From Microvirga sp. KLBC 81 (GTDB taxonomy: Bacteria; Pseudomonadota; Alphaproteobacteria; Rhizobiales; Beijerinckiaceae), in contig NZ_QDAH01000026.1 in the NCBI RefSeq assembly GCF_003075415.1, positions 1-64,000 of the forward strand: a DNA stretch of 64,000 bases. The letters run 5' to 3'. Positions 41,504-50,114 of the stretch are shown piece by piece. Below the pieces are notes generated by a model. It did not search any database and had not been told where the DNA came from. It saw only the letters and a program-made list of their open reading frames with translations. The position numbers were made by a program, and so were the translations under genes. The number at the start of each line of letters is the position of its first letter. The stretch's first letter is position 1.

Positions 41504-41908
41504 ATGCTCGGTCGCTTGAACCACGTTGCCATTGCCGTCCGCGATATCGCGGCGGCCGCAAAGCTCTATCGCGGCACGCTCGGGGCCGAGGTGTCCGAGC
41601 CGGAGGCGCTTGCAGAGCATGGGGTAACGGTCGTGTTCATCACCTTGCCGAACACCAAGATCGAGCTTCTGGAGCCTCTTGGCGCAGATTCGCCCATCGC
41701 CAAGTTCCTGGAGAAGAACCCGGACGGCGGCATTCACCACGTCTGCTACGAGGTGGAGAACATCCTTGAAGCGCGGGACAGGCTTGTGAATTCCGGGGCC
41801 AGGGTTCTTGGTTCGGGCGAGCCGAAGATCGGAGCCCATGGAAAGCCGGTGCTTTTCCTGCATCCGAAGGACTTCAACGGAACCCTCATCGAGCTTGAGC
41901 AGGCCTGA
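41504..41908 (+). CDS. mce: Methylmalonyl-CoA epimerase
   Basis: A 134-residue vicinal-oxygen-chelate protein that epimerises (2R)/(2S)-methylmalonyl-CoA in propionate assimilation. The metal ligands are visible in LNHVAIAVRD (His) and GGIHHVCYEVEN (His) and near the C-terminus in NGTLIELEQ (Glu); KIELLEPLG is also typical. AAGAGGAG ribosome site precedes MLGRLNH. The rnj-mce-DUF1467-proS order is a Rhizobiales hallmark. The mutase gene is not in this window. Confidence 0.93.
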   Translation: MLGRLNHVAIAVRDIAAAAKLYRGTLGAEVSEPEALAEHGVTVVFITLPNTKIELLEPLGADSPIAKFLEKNPDGGIHHVCYEVENILEARDRLVNSGARVLGSGEPKIGAHGKPVLFLHPKDFNGTLIELEQA

Positions 41909-41918
41909 GGACAAGCTG

Positions 41919-42254
41919 TTGATAAGACTTGTAAAAGCTCTCGCTGCCTCGTTCTGGTCCACCCTTGCCGTAGTGGTGGTCATCTCGGCCATCGCCATTG
42001 CCGTCGTCGTCAATGCCTTTGGCCTGCGTGTGGCCGGAGGGCTCGCTCTTTACTTCGTGATCTGGTGGATCCTGCTCTTCGCCGTCCTGCCCTTCGGCGT
42101 CCGCAGCCAGGCGGAAAGCGGCGAGGTCACCGCCGGTACCGAACCGGGTGCTCCCTCTGCTCCGGGCCTTCAGGAAAAGGCGATCTGGACCACGTTGGTC
42201 GCGTCCGTGGTGCTGGTGGTCGTGACGGCAGTTTTCCCGCTGGCGGGGCTTTGA
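41919..42254 (+). CDS. DUF1467 family membrane protein
   Basis: A short membrane protein of about 111 residues. The diagnostic part is ALYFVIWWILLFAVLPFGVRSQ (two tryptophans before a membrane segment), followed by a hydrophilic linker and a C-terminal helix. This protein appears to have an extra N-terminal helix (LAVVVVISAIAIAVVV) compared with the usual length of about 90. No ATG is available; a TTG at 41919 behind GAGGA is the best start, with CTG three bases earlier or internal GTG codons as alternatives. Function unknown; always found near mce and proS in related genomes. Confidence 0.7.
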   Translation: MIRLVKALAASFWSTLAVVVVISAIAIAVVVNAFGLRVAGGLALYFVIWWILLFAVLPFGVRSQAESGEVTAGTEPGAPSAPGLQEKAIWTTLVASVVLVVVTAVFPLAGL

Positions 42255-42278
42255 GAGTTCCAGCTGTCAGGGCTTCCA

Positions 42279-42367
42279 CCGTCATGCCTGGGCTCGTCCC
42301 GGGCATCCCGCCATTTAACGCTGCGGGTCCAAGACGTGGATGGCCGCAACCTGTGCGGCCATGACGG
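42279..42367. repeat. REP-like double-hairpin element downstream of the DUF1467 gene
   Basis: Outer arms CCGTCATG (42279-42286) and CATGACGG (42360-42367) enclose two hairpins: ATGCCTGGG/CCCGGGCAT (42284-42306, one wobble) and ATGGCCGC/GCGGCCAT (42340-42362). The composition matches the rhizobial repeats built on GTCATGGCCGGG and resembles the palindrome at 26665. It occupies the first quarter of the 513-bp DUF1467-proS space. Confidence 0.65.
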
Positions 42368-42403
42368 GCGGAACTCTAAAATCCTGAAAACAAAAAAGAA
42401 AAA

Positions 42404-42421
42404 GCAAGGCTTTCGCCTTGC
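42404..42421 (-). terminator. Intrinsic terminator on the minus strand upstream of proS
   Basis: GCAAGGC (42404-42410) and GCCTTGC (42415-42421) with loop TTTC. On the minus strand the hairpin is followed by CTTTTTCTTTTTTG, an excellent terminator tail, whereas the plus strand has no T run directly after it. No protein gene of 60 codons or more ends here on the minus strand, suggesting a small RNA or very short gene in 42422-42700. The rest of the 42422-42767 stretch holds no feature I can name. Confidence 0.6.
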
Positions 42422-42767
42422 CTGAACTGCCTTTTGGCGTTGTTTATGACCCCTGGCTTTTTGGCGCCGGCGCCTGTCTGGCGCTTAGGGATCGCGTTCC
42501 TCCCGAAACTCGGACCGCAGCCTCTGCCTTTTTGAAGGTCTGAGACGTTAGCTGTTCGGTTATAGGTGACTCACCTTACGTTGTCATCTTTTTTAGGCAC
42601 TCTGTGATGCATTTTGCGACACTTGTTGTATCAATCTTTGGTCTAATCCATTGCGTCGCAGGCCAGGACAGGCAATGGCAGCTTGTCTTTTCGCCATGGC
42701 CTGTGTTGTGTGCTGGAAACGAGTCGCGACTCACTGTTCCATTCCTGACCGAGACTGAAGGCGTCCT

Positions 42768-44096
42768 ATGCGTTTGAGCCGCTATTTCCTCCCCATTCTC
42801 CGCGAGACGCCGAAAGAGGCGGAGATCGTCTCCCATCGCCTGATGCTGCGGACCGGCATGATCCGTCAGGAGGCTGCGGGCATCTATGCTTGGCTGCCGT
42901 TGGGTTTGAGGGTGCTCAACAAGGTCAATGCCATCGTCCGCGAGGAACAGGACCGCTCCGGCGCCATCGAGCTTCTGATGCCCACGATCCAGTCGGCGGA
43001 CCTCTGGCGTGAGTCGGGCCGCTACGACGCCTATGGCAAGGAGATGCTGCGCATTCAAGATCGGCATGAGCGCGAGATGCTCTTCGGCCCCACCAATGAG
43101 GAAATGATCACGGAAATCTTCCGGGGCTATGTGCGTTCCTACAAGGACCTGCCGCTGAACCTTTATCACATTCAGTGGAAGTTCCGTGACGAGGTGCGCC
43201 CGCGCTTCGGCGTCATGCGCTCCCGCGAGTTCCTGATGAAGGATGCCTATTCCTTCGACCTGGATCAGGCCGGGGCCGTCCATTCCTACAACAGGATGTT
43301 CGTGGCTTATCTGCGCACCTTCGCTCGCATGGGCCTGAAGGCGATCCCGATGCGCGCTGATACTGGCCCCATCGGCGGAAACTTGAGCCACGAATTCATC
43401 ATTCTCGCCTCCACCGGCGAGAGCGAGGTGTTCTGCCACGCGGATTATCTCAATTACGAGATCCCGCCGGCCGACACGAATTTCGACGACATTCCGGGCC
43501 TCCAGAGCACCGTCGACAAGTGGACGTCGCTCTATGCCGCGACCTCGGAAATGCACGATCAGACTGCTTTCGACGCTGTCCCCGCCGACAGGAAGATGTC
43601 CGCGCGCGGCATCGAGGTCGGCCACATCTTCTATTTCGGCACCAAGTATTCCGAGCCCATGGGCGCGAAGGTCATGGGGCCGGACGGGCAGGAGAGGCCG
43701 GTCCACATGGGCTCCTACGGCATCGGCCCGAGCCGTCTCATCGCCGCCATCATCGAGGCGAGCCACGACGAGAATGGCATCATCTGGCCAGAGGCCGTTG
43801 CGCCGTTCGATGTGGCAATCCTGAACCTGAAGGTCGGAGATTCCGGCACCGATGCCGCGAGCGAGCGCCTCTACCGCGAACTCTCTGCCGCTGGCTACGA
43901 CGTGCTCTATGACGACCGTGACGAGCGTCCGGGCGGAAAGTTCGCCACTGCCGATCTCATCGGCGTTCCGTGGCAGGTGCTGATCGGCCCGAAGAGCCTC
44001 GCCGAGGGCAAGGTGGAGCTGAAAAACCGCGCCACGGGCGCGCGTGAGCTTTTGTCGGTCGATGATGTAGCCGCACGGCTGACGGCCCATAAATAA
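42768..44096 (+). CDS. proS: Prolyl-tRNA synthetase, short form without editing insert
   Basis: Charges tRNA-Pro; 442 residues, class II aminoacyl-tRNA synthetase. Motif 1 and 2 regions: [51 protein letters not shown]; motif 3: [16 protein letters not shown]-terminal anticodon domain with [15 protein letters not shown]. The roughly 180-residue editing insertion of E. coli ProRS between motifs 2 and 3 is missing, as is usual in alphaproteobacteria. lolCE starts 6 bases after the stop. Confidence 0.96.
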   Translation: MRLSRYFLPILRETPKEAEIVSHRLMLRTGMIRQEAAGIYAWLPLGLRVLNKVNAIVREEQDRSGAIELLMPTIQSADLWRESGRYDAYGKEMLRIQDRHEREMLFGPTNEEMITEIFRGYVRSYKDLPLNLYHIQWKFRDEVRPRFGVMRSREFLMKDAYSFDLDQAGAVHSYNRMFVAYLRTFARMGLKAIPMRADTGPIGGNLSHEFIILASTGESEVFCHADYLNYEIPPADTNFDDIPGLQSTVDKWTSLYAATSEMHDQTAFDAVPADRKMSARGIEVGHIFYFGTKYSEPMGAKVMGPDGQERPVHMGSYGIGPSRLIAAIIEASHDENGIIWPEAVAPFDVAILNLKVGDSGTDAASERLYRELSAAGYDVLYDDRDERPGGKFATADLIGVPWQVLIGPKSLAEGKVELKNRATGARELLSVDDVAARLTAHK

Positions 44097-44102
44097 GCGC
44101 CC

Positions 44103-45377
44103 ATGGCCAAAACAGCACCGACCGGAACCAAGCCTTTCTCGCTCTTCGAGTGGATGCTCGCGGGGCGCTACCTGCGCACGCGGCGGCGGGAAGGGTTTGT
44201 TTCGGTCATCGCGGGCTTCTCGTTCCTCGGCATCATGCTGGGCGTCGCGACGCTCATCGTGGTGCTCTCGGTCATGAATGGCTTCCGCAAGGAACTGCTC
44301 GACAAGATCGTGGGCATCAACGGCCATATCTTCGTGGCACCCATCGAAAGTCCGTTGACCGATTATCCGGAAGTGTCCGCGCGCATTGCCGCCGTTCCCG
44401 GCGTGAAGCGGGCGATCCCGCTCGTGGAAGGCCAGGCCTTCGGCTCCTCGCAATACAACGGCAGCGGCGTACTGGTGCGCGGCATTCGCTCGAACGACCT
44501 GCGTCAGATCGAGCATATTGCCGGCAATCTCCGCCAGGGCTCGCTCGACAATTTCGAGGAAGGCGAGGGCGTCGCTATCGGCCGTCGTCTCGCGGAGGCC
44601 TTGTCCATACAGGCGGGCGATACCCTGACGCTGATCACGCCACGCGGCGCCGCAACGCCCTTCGGCACTGCGCCACGCGTGAAGGGCTATCCCGTCAAGG
44701 CCGTGTTCGAGATCGGCATGTCGGAGTTCGATTCCACCTTCGTCTTCATGCCGCTCACCGAGGCGCAGAACTACTTCAACCGCCAGGGCGACGTGCAGCT
44801 GATCGAGGTCTATCTCAACGACGCCGACAAGGTGGACGAGGCCCGCGCCGCCATCGAAGAGGCAGCAGGCAGGCCTGTTCTGATGACCGATTGGCGGCAG
44901 CGCAATCGCACCTTCTTCGGCGCGCTGGAGGTTGAACGGAACGTGATGTTCCTGATCCTCACGCTCATCGTGCTGGTCGCCGCGCTCAACATCATCTCCG
45001 GGCTCATCATGCTCGTGAAGGACAAGTCGAGCGACATCGCAATCCTGCGCACCATGGGCGCGACACGCGGTGCGATCATGCGCATCTTCCTGATCACGGG
45101 CGCGTCCATTGGCATTGTCGGCACGATTGCGGGCTTCGGCCTTGGGCTGCTGCTCGCGCTCAATGTCGAGACCATCCGCGATTTCATCTCGACGCTCACG
45201 AACACGAATCTCTTCCCGGCGGAGCTCTATTTCCTGAGCCGCCTGCCGGCCGACGTGAACCCGACCGAAGTCGCCACCATTCTCATCATGGCGATGGTCC
45301 TGTCGCTTCTGGCGACCCTCTATCCCTCGTGGCGGGCCGCGAAGCTCGATCCCGTCGAAGCGTTGCGTTACGGTTGA
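44103..45377 (+). CDS. lolC: Lipoprotein-releasing ABC transporter permease (LolC/LolE family)
   Basis: Inner-membrane component that extracts outer-membrane lipoproteins and passes them to LolA; 424 residues. One N-terminal helix after [23 protein letters not shown], a large periplasmic domain (about 50-270), then three C-terminal helices with the [25 protein letters not shown] coupling segment ([18 protein letters not shown]) and final [13 protein letters not shown]. Only one permease gene is present, so it probably works as a homodimer (LolF-like) with LolD encoded next to it. Confidence 0.94.
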   Translation: MAKTAPTGTKPFSLFEWMLAGRYLRTRRREGFVSVIAGFSFLGIMLGVATLIVVLSVMNGFRKELLDKIVGINGHIFVAPIESPLTDYPEVSARIAAVPGVKRAIPLVEGQAFGSSQYNGSGVLVRGIRSNDLRQIEHIAGNLRQGSLDNFEEGEGVAIGRRLAEALSIQAGDTLTLITPRGAATPFGTAPRVKGYPVKAVFEIGMSEFDSTFVFMPLTEAQNYFNRQGDVQLIEVYLNDADKVDEARAAIEEAAGRPVLMTDWRQRNRTFFGALEVERNVMFLILTLIVLVAALNIISGLIMLVKDKSSDIAILRTMGATRGAIMRIFLITGASIGIVGTIAGFGLGLLLALNVETIRDFISTLTNTNLFPAELYFLSRLPADVNPTEVATILIMAMVLSLLATLYPSWRAAKLDPVEALRYG

Positions 45378-45379
45378 TC

Positions 45380-46075
45380 ATGGCGTCCGGACAAACCCAG
45401 CCCGCTCTCCACCTGTCCCAAGTCGAACGTCGCTATCCCCAGGGAGACACCTTCCTGGAGGTGCTGCGCGGGGCGGAGCTTGCGATCTGGCCGGGCGAAA
45501 TCGTGGCCCTCATTGCGCCGTCCGGCACGGGCAAATCCACGCTCCTGCATGTGGCGGGCCTGCTCGAAAAGCCCGACGGTGGCGAGGTCTATGTGGGCGG
45601 CAAGCCCACCTCGCATATGAACGACCAGGAGCGCACGCGCATCCGCCGTGAGGAGCTGGGCTTCGTCTATCAGTTCCACCACCTGCTGCCCGAGCTGTCG
45701 GCGCTCGAAAACGTTGTGATCCCGCAGCTCATTCGCGGCTTGCCGAAGCCGGAGGCCGAGGACCGGGCAAGCCAGCTCCTGACCTTCCTAGGATTGGGCA
45801 AGCGTCTCAAGCATCGTCCCGGCGAACTCTCGGGCGGTGAGCAGCAGCGTGTGGCGATTGCCCGTGCGGTTGCCAATGCGCCACGCCTCCTTCTCGCGGA
45901 CGAGCCCACCGGCAATCTCGACCCACACACTGCGGACCGGGTGTTCCAGACACTCGTCGCCATCGTGCGCGCCTCGCGCCTCGCGGCGCTGATCGCCACG
46001 CACAACATGGATCTGGCTGCCCGCATGGACCGCCGGGTGACCATCCGTGACGGACTGATCGTGCAGCTCCCTTAA
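45380..46075 (+). CDS. lolD: Lipoprotein-releasing ABC transporter ATPase
   Basis: ATP-binding subunit, 231 residues, that powers lipoprotein release. Walker [12 protein letters not shown] (about 50-60), Q-loop region [17 protein letters not shown] typical of the LolD/MacB group, signature LSGGEQQR, and Walker [13 protein letters not shown] are all intact. It begins two bases after the lolC stop, forming a lolC-lolD operon. No clear terminator follows; the next 380 bp to dnaE hold a micro-ORF. Confidence 0.95.
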   Translation: MASGQTQPALHLSQVERRYPQGDTFLEVLRGAELAIWPGEIVALIAPSGTGKSTLLHVAGLLEKPDGGEVYVGGKPTSHMNDQERTRIRREELGFVYQFHHLLPELSALENVVIPQLIRGLPKPEAEDRASQLLTFLGLGKRLKHRPGELSGGEQQRVAIARAVANAPRLLLADEPTGNLDPHTADRVFQTLVAIVRASRLAALIATHNMDLAARMDRRVTIRDGLIVQLP

Positions 46076-46186
46076 CCGGTTTTCCACAGCATCCCACAGC
46101 CTGACGTCCTTAGGCCATCCAAGGGCACGCCTTCGCGCGTCTTAAGGCTTTGTTGACTCCGTCTGAACGGCCCGATCCACAGCCGC

Positions 46187-46214
46187 TTTACAAGGAACAT
46201 TTAACGAACATAAT
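46187..46214 (+). promoter_or_regulatory. Predicted promoter of the micro-ORF before dnaE
   Basis: TTTACA (46187-46192), 16-base spacer, CATAAT (46209-46214): five of six matches to each sigma-70 consensus box. Located about 30 bases before the start of the 33-codon ORF at 46244. Confidence 0.45.
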
Positions 46215-46243
46215 TGAACACATAGAGAACACGGAGATCCAAC

Positions 46244-46345
46244 ATGCTTCGCATCATCCTCGAAACCGCCGCTGAAATCACCTCTCTCGTCATGTTCGGA
46301 TCGGCCGTGGCAATCTGGGCTCTGGTGCTGGCACCGGTCGCCTGA
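46244..46345 (+). CDS. Predicted 33-residue single-pass membrane micro-protein
   Basis: A short ORF in the lolD-dnaE gap, MLRIILETAAEITS at the start and then about 18 strongly hydrophobic residues ending in LVLAPVA-stop. It has a GGAGA ribosome site eight bases before the ATG and a plausible promoter at 46187. The pattern (basic residue, amphipathic start with two glutamates, one membrane helix, very short tail) is that of a membrane micro-protein. I do not recognise the family. It could also be a leader peptide for dnaE, which starts 110 bases later, or a chance ORF. Confidence 0.5.
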   Translation: MLRIILETAAEITSLVMFGSAVAIWALVLAPVA

Positions 46346-46455
46346 TACCCGCAATTCACAACGCCTTCTCGACATCCACAGGAAGGTAGTCCTCATTAAG
46401 ATCCGGTGAACGGGGAATCGTGGCAGTATGCGTGCCATTTACTGAGTAGAGTTTC

Positions 46456-49400
46456 ATGGCGCGCATTCTTCAAGACATCGGCTTCGTGCACCTGCACGTG
46501 CACTCCTCGTATTCGCTGCTCGAGGGGGCTCTGAAGATCGCGCAGCTGCAGAAGCTCGCCGCCGCCGATAAGCAGCCCGCACTCGCGCTCACGGACACCA
46601 ACAATCTCTTCGGTGCGCTCGAATTCTCGGAGAAGATGGCCGGCTCCGGCATTCAGCCGATTGCCGGCGTGCAGCTCTCCGTCTGCTTCGAGGAGGCCGA
46701 TCCCGTCGCCCGCGTGGTGCCGGTGCCTTCCAGCATTGTACTGCTCGCGCAGACGGAGGAAGGCTACCGCAACCTCATGCGCTTGGTGAGTCACGCCTAT
46801 TTTGGCGTGCCGCTCGGCGAGGAGCCGCGCGTGGCCGCGCCCATTCTCGAAAAGCATAGCGAGGGTCTCATCGCGCTCACCGGCGGCTTCACAGGGCCGC
46901 TCGATTGCGCGCTTCGCAGCGGCGGTCGGCAGGAACTGGCGCAGGCGCGACTCGACATCTTGAAGAATGCCTTCGGCCACCAGCTTTATGTGGAGATCCA
47001 GCGCCACGGCCTCGATGAGCAAAGGATGGTGGAGGGCGAGCTGATTGGGCTTGCCGACCGCAACGGTCTGCCGATCGTCGCCACGAATGAACCGTTCTTC
47101 GCCTCGCCGAAAGATTACGAGGCGCATGACGCGCTGCTCGCCATTGCGGAAGGCCAGATCGTCTCCAACGATGACCGCCGCCGTCTCTCGCCGGAGCATC
47201 ACTTCAAGACACGCCAGCAGATGATGGAGCTGTTCTCCGATCTGCCGGATGCGCTGAATGCCAGTGTCGAAATCGCCATGCGTTGCGCAACGCGCGTACG
47301 AACCCGCAAGCCTATCCTGCCGAATTTCGGCACGGGTCCCGACGCTGCCAACCTCGACGAAGGTGCGGAGCTGCAGCGCCAGGCCGAGGAGGGCCTTGCC
47401 AAGCGCCTGGCTGCGCATGGTCCCGCGCCGGGCCTGACCGAGCAGGATTATCACGACCGTCTTGCGTTCGAGATCAGCATCATCCGCAAGATGAAGTTCC
47501 CCGGCTACTTCCTGATCGTGTCGGACTTCATCAAATGGGCGAAGGATCACGACATTCCCGTCGGTCCGGGCCGAGGTTCGGGTGCGGGCTCGCTGGTCGC
47601 TTACGCGCTCACCATCACCGATCTCGATCCGCTGCGGTTCAGCCTGCTGTTCGAGCGCTTCCTGAATCCCGAACGCGTGTCGATGCCCGACTTCGATATC
47701 GACTTCTGCGTCGATAACCGCGAACGCGTGATCGAATACGTGCAGAAACGCTATGGCGAAGAGCAGGTCGCGCAGATCATCACCTTCGGCACGCTGCTCG
47801 CACGCGGCGTGATGCGCGACGTGGGCCGTGTGCTCGAAATGCCCTATGGCCAGGTGGACAAGCTCACGAAGCTCGTGCCGCAGAATCCGGCGAACCCCGT
47901 GACGCTCGCGCAGGCCATTGAAGGCGAGCCGAAACTGCAGGCCGCCATCGAGGAAGAGCCCGTCGTCAAGCGCATGCTCGACATCGCGCAGAAGCTCGAA
48001 GGCCTGCATCGCCATGCGTCGACACACGCCGCAGGCGTGGTGATCGGCGATCGTCCGCTGCAGGAACTGGTGCCGCTCTACCGAGACCCGAAGACGGGCA
48101 TGCGCGTGACCCAGTTCAACATGAAATGGGTCGAGCAGGCGGGCCTCGTGAAGTTCGACTTCCTGGGTCTGAAAACGCTCACCGTGTTGCGCACGGCGGT
48201 TGATCTGATCAAGCGCAAAGGCATCCAGATCGATCTGTCGGCGCTGCCGCTCGATGACCGTAAAAGCTACGAGATGCTCCGGCGCGGCGAAACGGTCGGC
48301 GTGTTCCAGGTGGAATCGGTGGGCATGAGAAAAGCCCTCGTCGAGATGGAGACCGACCGTTTCGAGGACATCATCGCGCTCGTGGCGCTCTACCGTCCGG
48401 GCCCGATGGCGAACATCCCGGTCTATTGCGCGCGCAAGCTCGGTAAGGACGAACACAACAAGAAGGATTGGTATCCCCACGACAAGCTGGAGCCGATCCT
48501 GCGGGAAACCTTCGGCATCATCGTCTACCAAGAGCAGGTGATGGAGGTGGCCAAAGTCCTCGCCGGCTATTCGCTCGGCGATGCAGATCTTCTGCGCCGC
48601 GCCATGGGTAAGAAGATCAAGGCCGAGATGGACGCGCAGCGCGAACGCTTCGTGTCGGGCGCGGCCAAGGGCGGCCTTGAGAAGGCGAAGGCCAACGAGA
48701 TCTTCGACCTGCTCGCGAAGTTCGCGGATTACGGCTTCAACAAGAGTCACGCGGCCGCCTACGCGCTCGTCGCCTTCCAGACCGCCTATCTGAAGGCAAA
48801 CTTCCCGGTCGAGTTCATCGCTGCGTCCATGACGCTCGATCTCGACAACACGGACAAGCTCTCCGAATTCCGCCGCGAGGCCCAGCGCCTCGGCTTCAAG
48901 GTGATCCCGCCTTCCATCAACCGCTCGGGCGTGGTGTTCGACGTGGTCTATGACGAGGAGGGCAAGGGTTCCATCCTCTATGCGCTCGCCGCCGTGAAGG
49001 GCGTGGGCCGCCAGGCCATCGAGGCCGTGGTGGAGGCGAGGGGGGACGAGCCCTTCAAGGACCTCGCGGATTTCGCGCGCCGTATCAATCCGCGAGCGCT
49101 GAACAAGCGTACCATCGAGAACCTGATCGCCGCAGGCGCCTTCGACGAGTTGGAGCCGGACCGGGCCAAGGCCTGCGCCTCCATCGACGCCATGATGAGC
49201 CTTGCCCAGCAGGCTCATGAGGCGGCCAATGGCGGCATGATCGATATGTTCGGTGGCATGAACGCGGCGGATGTGCAGCTGCGCATTCCCTCTTACGAGC
49301 CCTGGCCTTCTGCCGAGCGCCTGCAGCGGGAATACGATGCCGTCGGCTTCTTCCTTTCCGGCCATCCGCTCGATGAATACGGCGATCTTCTGCAGAAGCT

Positions 49401-49929
49401 GCGCGTCCAGACCTGGGTGGATTTCTGCCGCTCGGTGAAGGCGGGCAACTCGGTCGGCAAGGTCGCAGCGACCGTGCTCGACCGGCAGGAGCGTCGGACC
49501 AAGACCGGTAACAAGATGGGCATTCTGACCCTCTCGGATCAGACCGGGCAATTCGAAGCCATCATCTTCTCGGAAGGGTTGATGCGCTATCGCGATACGC
49601 TTGAGCCCGGCACCGCCGTGTTGCTCATGCTCCAGGCGGGTGTCGAGGGTGAAGAGGTGAGGGCGCGCATCGGCACCGCCGAGCCCTTGGAAGAAGCCAT
49701 CGCCAAGCACCAGAAGGGCATGCGCATCTTCCTGCGCGACGAGCGCCCCATCTCCAGCGTCTACGAGCGCCTGAGGGCGAAAGGCGAAGGCGAGGTCTCC
49801 CTGGTTCTGATCCTCGACGAGGGCCACCGGGAGGTCGAGGTGAAGCTCCCGGGCAAATACATGGCCAGCCCGCAGATCGCGGGCGCTCTCCGTGCGGTGC
49901 CTGGCGTGGTGGATGTGCAGATGAGCTAG
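46456..49929 (+). CDS. dnaE: DNA polymerase III subunit alpha
   Basis: The replicative polymerase, 1157 residues, C-family. The N-terminal PHP domain begins FVHLHVHSSYSLLEGA. The palm has the catalytic aspartates in MPDFDIDFCVDNRERV, preceded by the GPGRGSGAGSLVAYAL segment; the fingers contain ADYGFNKSHAAAYALVAFQTA; and the C-terminal part has a tandem HhH and an OB domain (SVGKVAATVLDRQERRTKTG). All expected domains are intact. It is apparently monocistronic; a GC-rich hairpin (49938-49961) follows the stop. Confidence 0.98.
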   Translation: MARILQDIGFVHLHVHSSYSLLEGALKIAQLQKLAAADKQPALALTDTNNLFGALEFSEKMAGSGIQPIAGVQLSVCFEEADPVARVVPVPSSIVLLAQTEEGYRNLMRLVSHAYFGVPLGEEPRVAAPILEKHSEGLIALTGGFTGPLDCALRSGGRQELAQARLDILKNAFGHQLYVEIQRHGLDEQRMVEGELIGLADRNGLPIVATNEPFFASPKDYEAHDALLAIAEGQIVSNDDRRRLSPEHHFKTRQQMMELFSDLPDALNASVEIAMRCATRVRTRKPILPNFGTGPDAANLDEGAELQRQAEEGLAKRLAAHGPAPGLTEQDYHDRLAFEISIIRKMKFPGYFLIVSDFIKWAKDHDIPVGPGRGSGAGSLVAYALTITDLDPLRFSLLFERFLNPERVSMPDFDIDFCVDNRERVIEYVQKRYGEEQVAQIITFGTLLARGVMRDVGRVLEMPYGQVDKLTKLVPQNPANPVTLAQAIEGEPKLQAAIEEEPVVKRMLDIAQKLEGLHRHASTHAAGVVIGDRPLQELVPLYRDPKTGMRVTQFNMKWVEQAGLVKFDFLGLKTLTVLRTAVDLIKRKGIQIDLSALPLDDRKSYEMLRRGETVGVFQVESVGMRKALVEMETDRFEDIIALVALYRPGPMANIPVYCARKLGKDEHNKKDWYPHDKLEPILRETFGIIVYQEQVMEVAKVLAGYSLGDADLLRRAMGKKIKAEMDAQRERFVSGAAKGGLEKAKANEIFDLLAKFADYGFNKSHAAAYALVAFQTAYLKANFPVEFIAASMTLDLDNTDKLSEFRREAQRLGFKVIPPSINRSGVVFDVVYDEEGKGSILYALAAVKGVGRQAIEAVVEARGDEPFKDLADFARRINPRALNKRTIENLIAAGAFDELEPDRAKACASIDAMMSLAQQAHEAANGGMIDMFGGMNAADVQLRIPSYEPWPSAERLQREYDAVGFFLSGHPLDEYGDLLQKLRVQTWVDFCRSVKAGNSVGKVAATVLDRQERRTKTGNKMGILTLSDQTGQFEAIIFSEGLMRYRDTLEPGTAVLLMLQAGVEGEEVRARIGTAEPLEEAIAKHQKGMRIFLRDERPISSVYERLRAKGEGEVSLVLILDEGHREVEVKLPGKYMASPQIAGALRAVPGVVDVQMS

Positions 49930-49937
49930 CGCCAAAG

Positions 49938-49961
49938 CCGATCCGGCAACGCTCGGATCGG
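49938..49961 (+). terminator. Hairpin downstream of dnaE
   Basis: CCGATCCG (49938-49945) and CGGATCGG (49954-49961) form a perfect eight-pair stem with an eight-base loop, 9 bases after the stop codon. There is no T run after it, so termination would be weak or Rho-assisted. Confidence 0.45.
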
Positions 49962-50023
49962 TGAATCTCAAAGCGGAAGCTCTGAGGCAATCTGCTCATG
50001 CAGTCCAACGCCTTGTGCGGTTA

Positions 50024-50048
50024 CTCGCGCGGGAATTGCTGGTATAAT
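50024..50048 (+). promoter_or_regulatory. Extended -10 promoter of the type III PKS operon
   Basis: TATAAT (50043-50048), an exact -10 consensus, is preceded by TGG, giving the TGnTATAAT extended -10 form. A weak -35-like hexamer (GTTACT) lies 17-18 bases upstream. The first gene starts at 50115, about 60 bases downstream. Confidence 0.6.
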
Positions 50049-50114
50049 AATGGAAATTGGCTTGTTGGACTTCCGAGGATAGCGACCACGTCCGCGGAAG
50101 TGTGAGAATGCCCG

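Noticed and set aside
42444..42578. A roughly 43-codon minus-strand frame ahead of the orphan terminator (KKAEAAVRVSGG region)
   Set aside because: A stop codon lies directly before it and there is no ATG, GTG or TTG at a suitable place, so I treat the interval as a possible RNA rather than a protein gene.
46396..49971. A 1191-codon open frame on the minus strand opposite dnaE
   Set aside because: It mirrors the full length of dnaE, has the His/Asp/Glu/Arg-heavy composition expected for the antisense of GC-rich codons and no recognisable domain, while the plus strand is an unmistakable DnaE.
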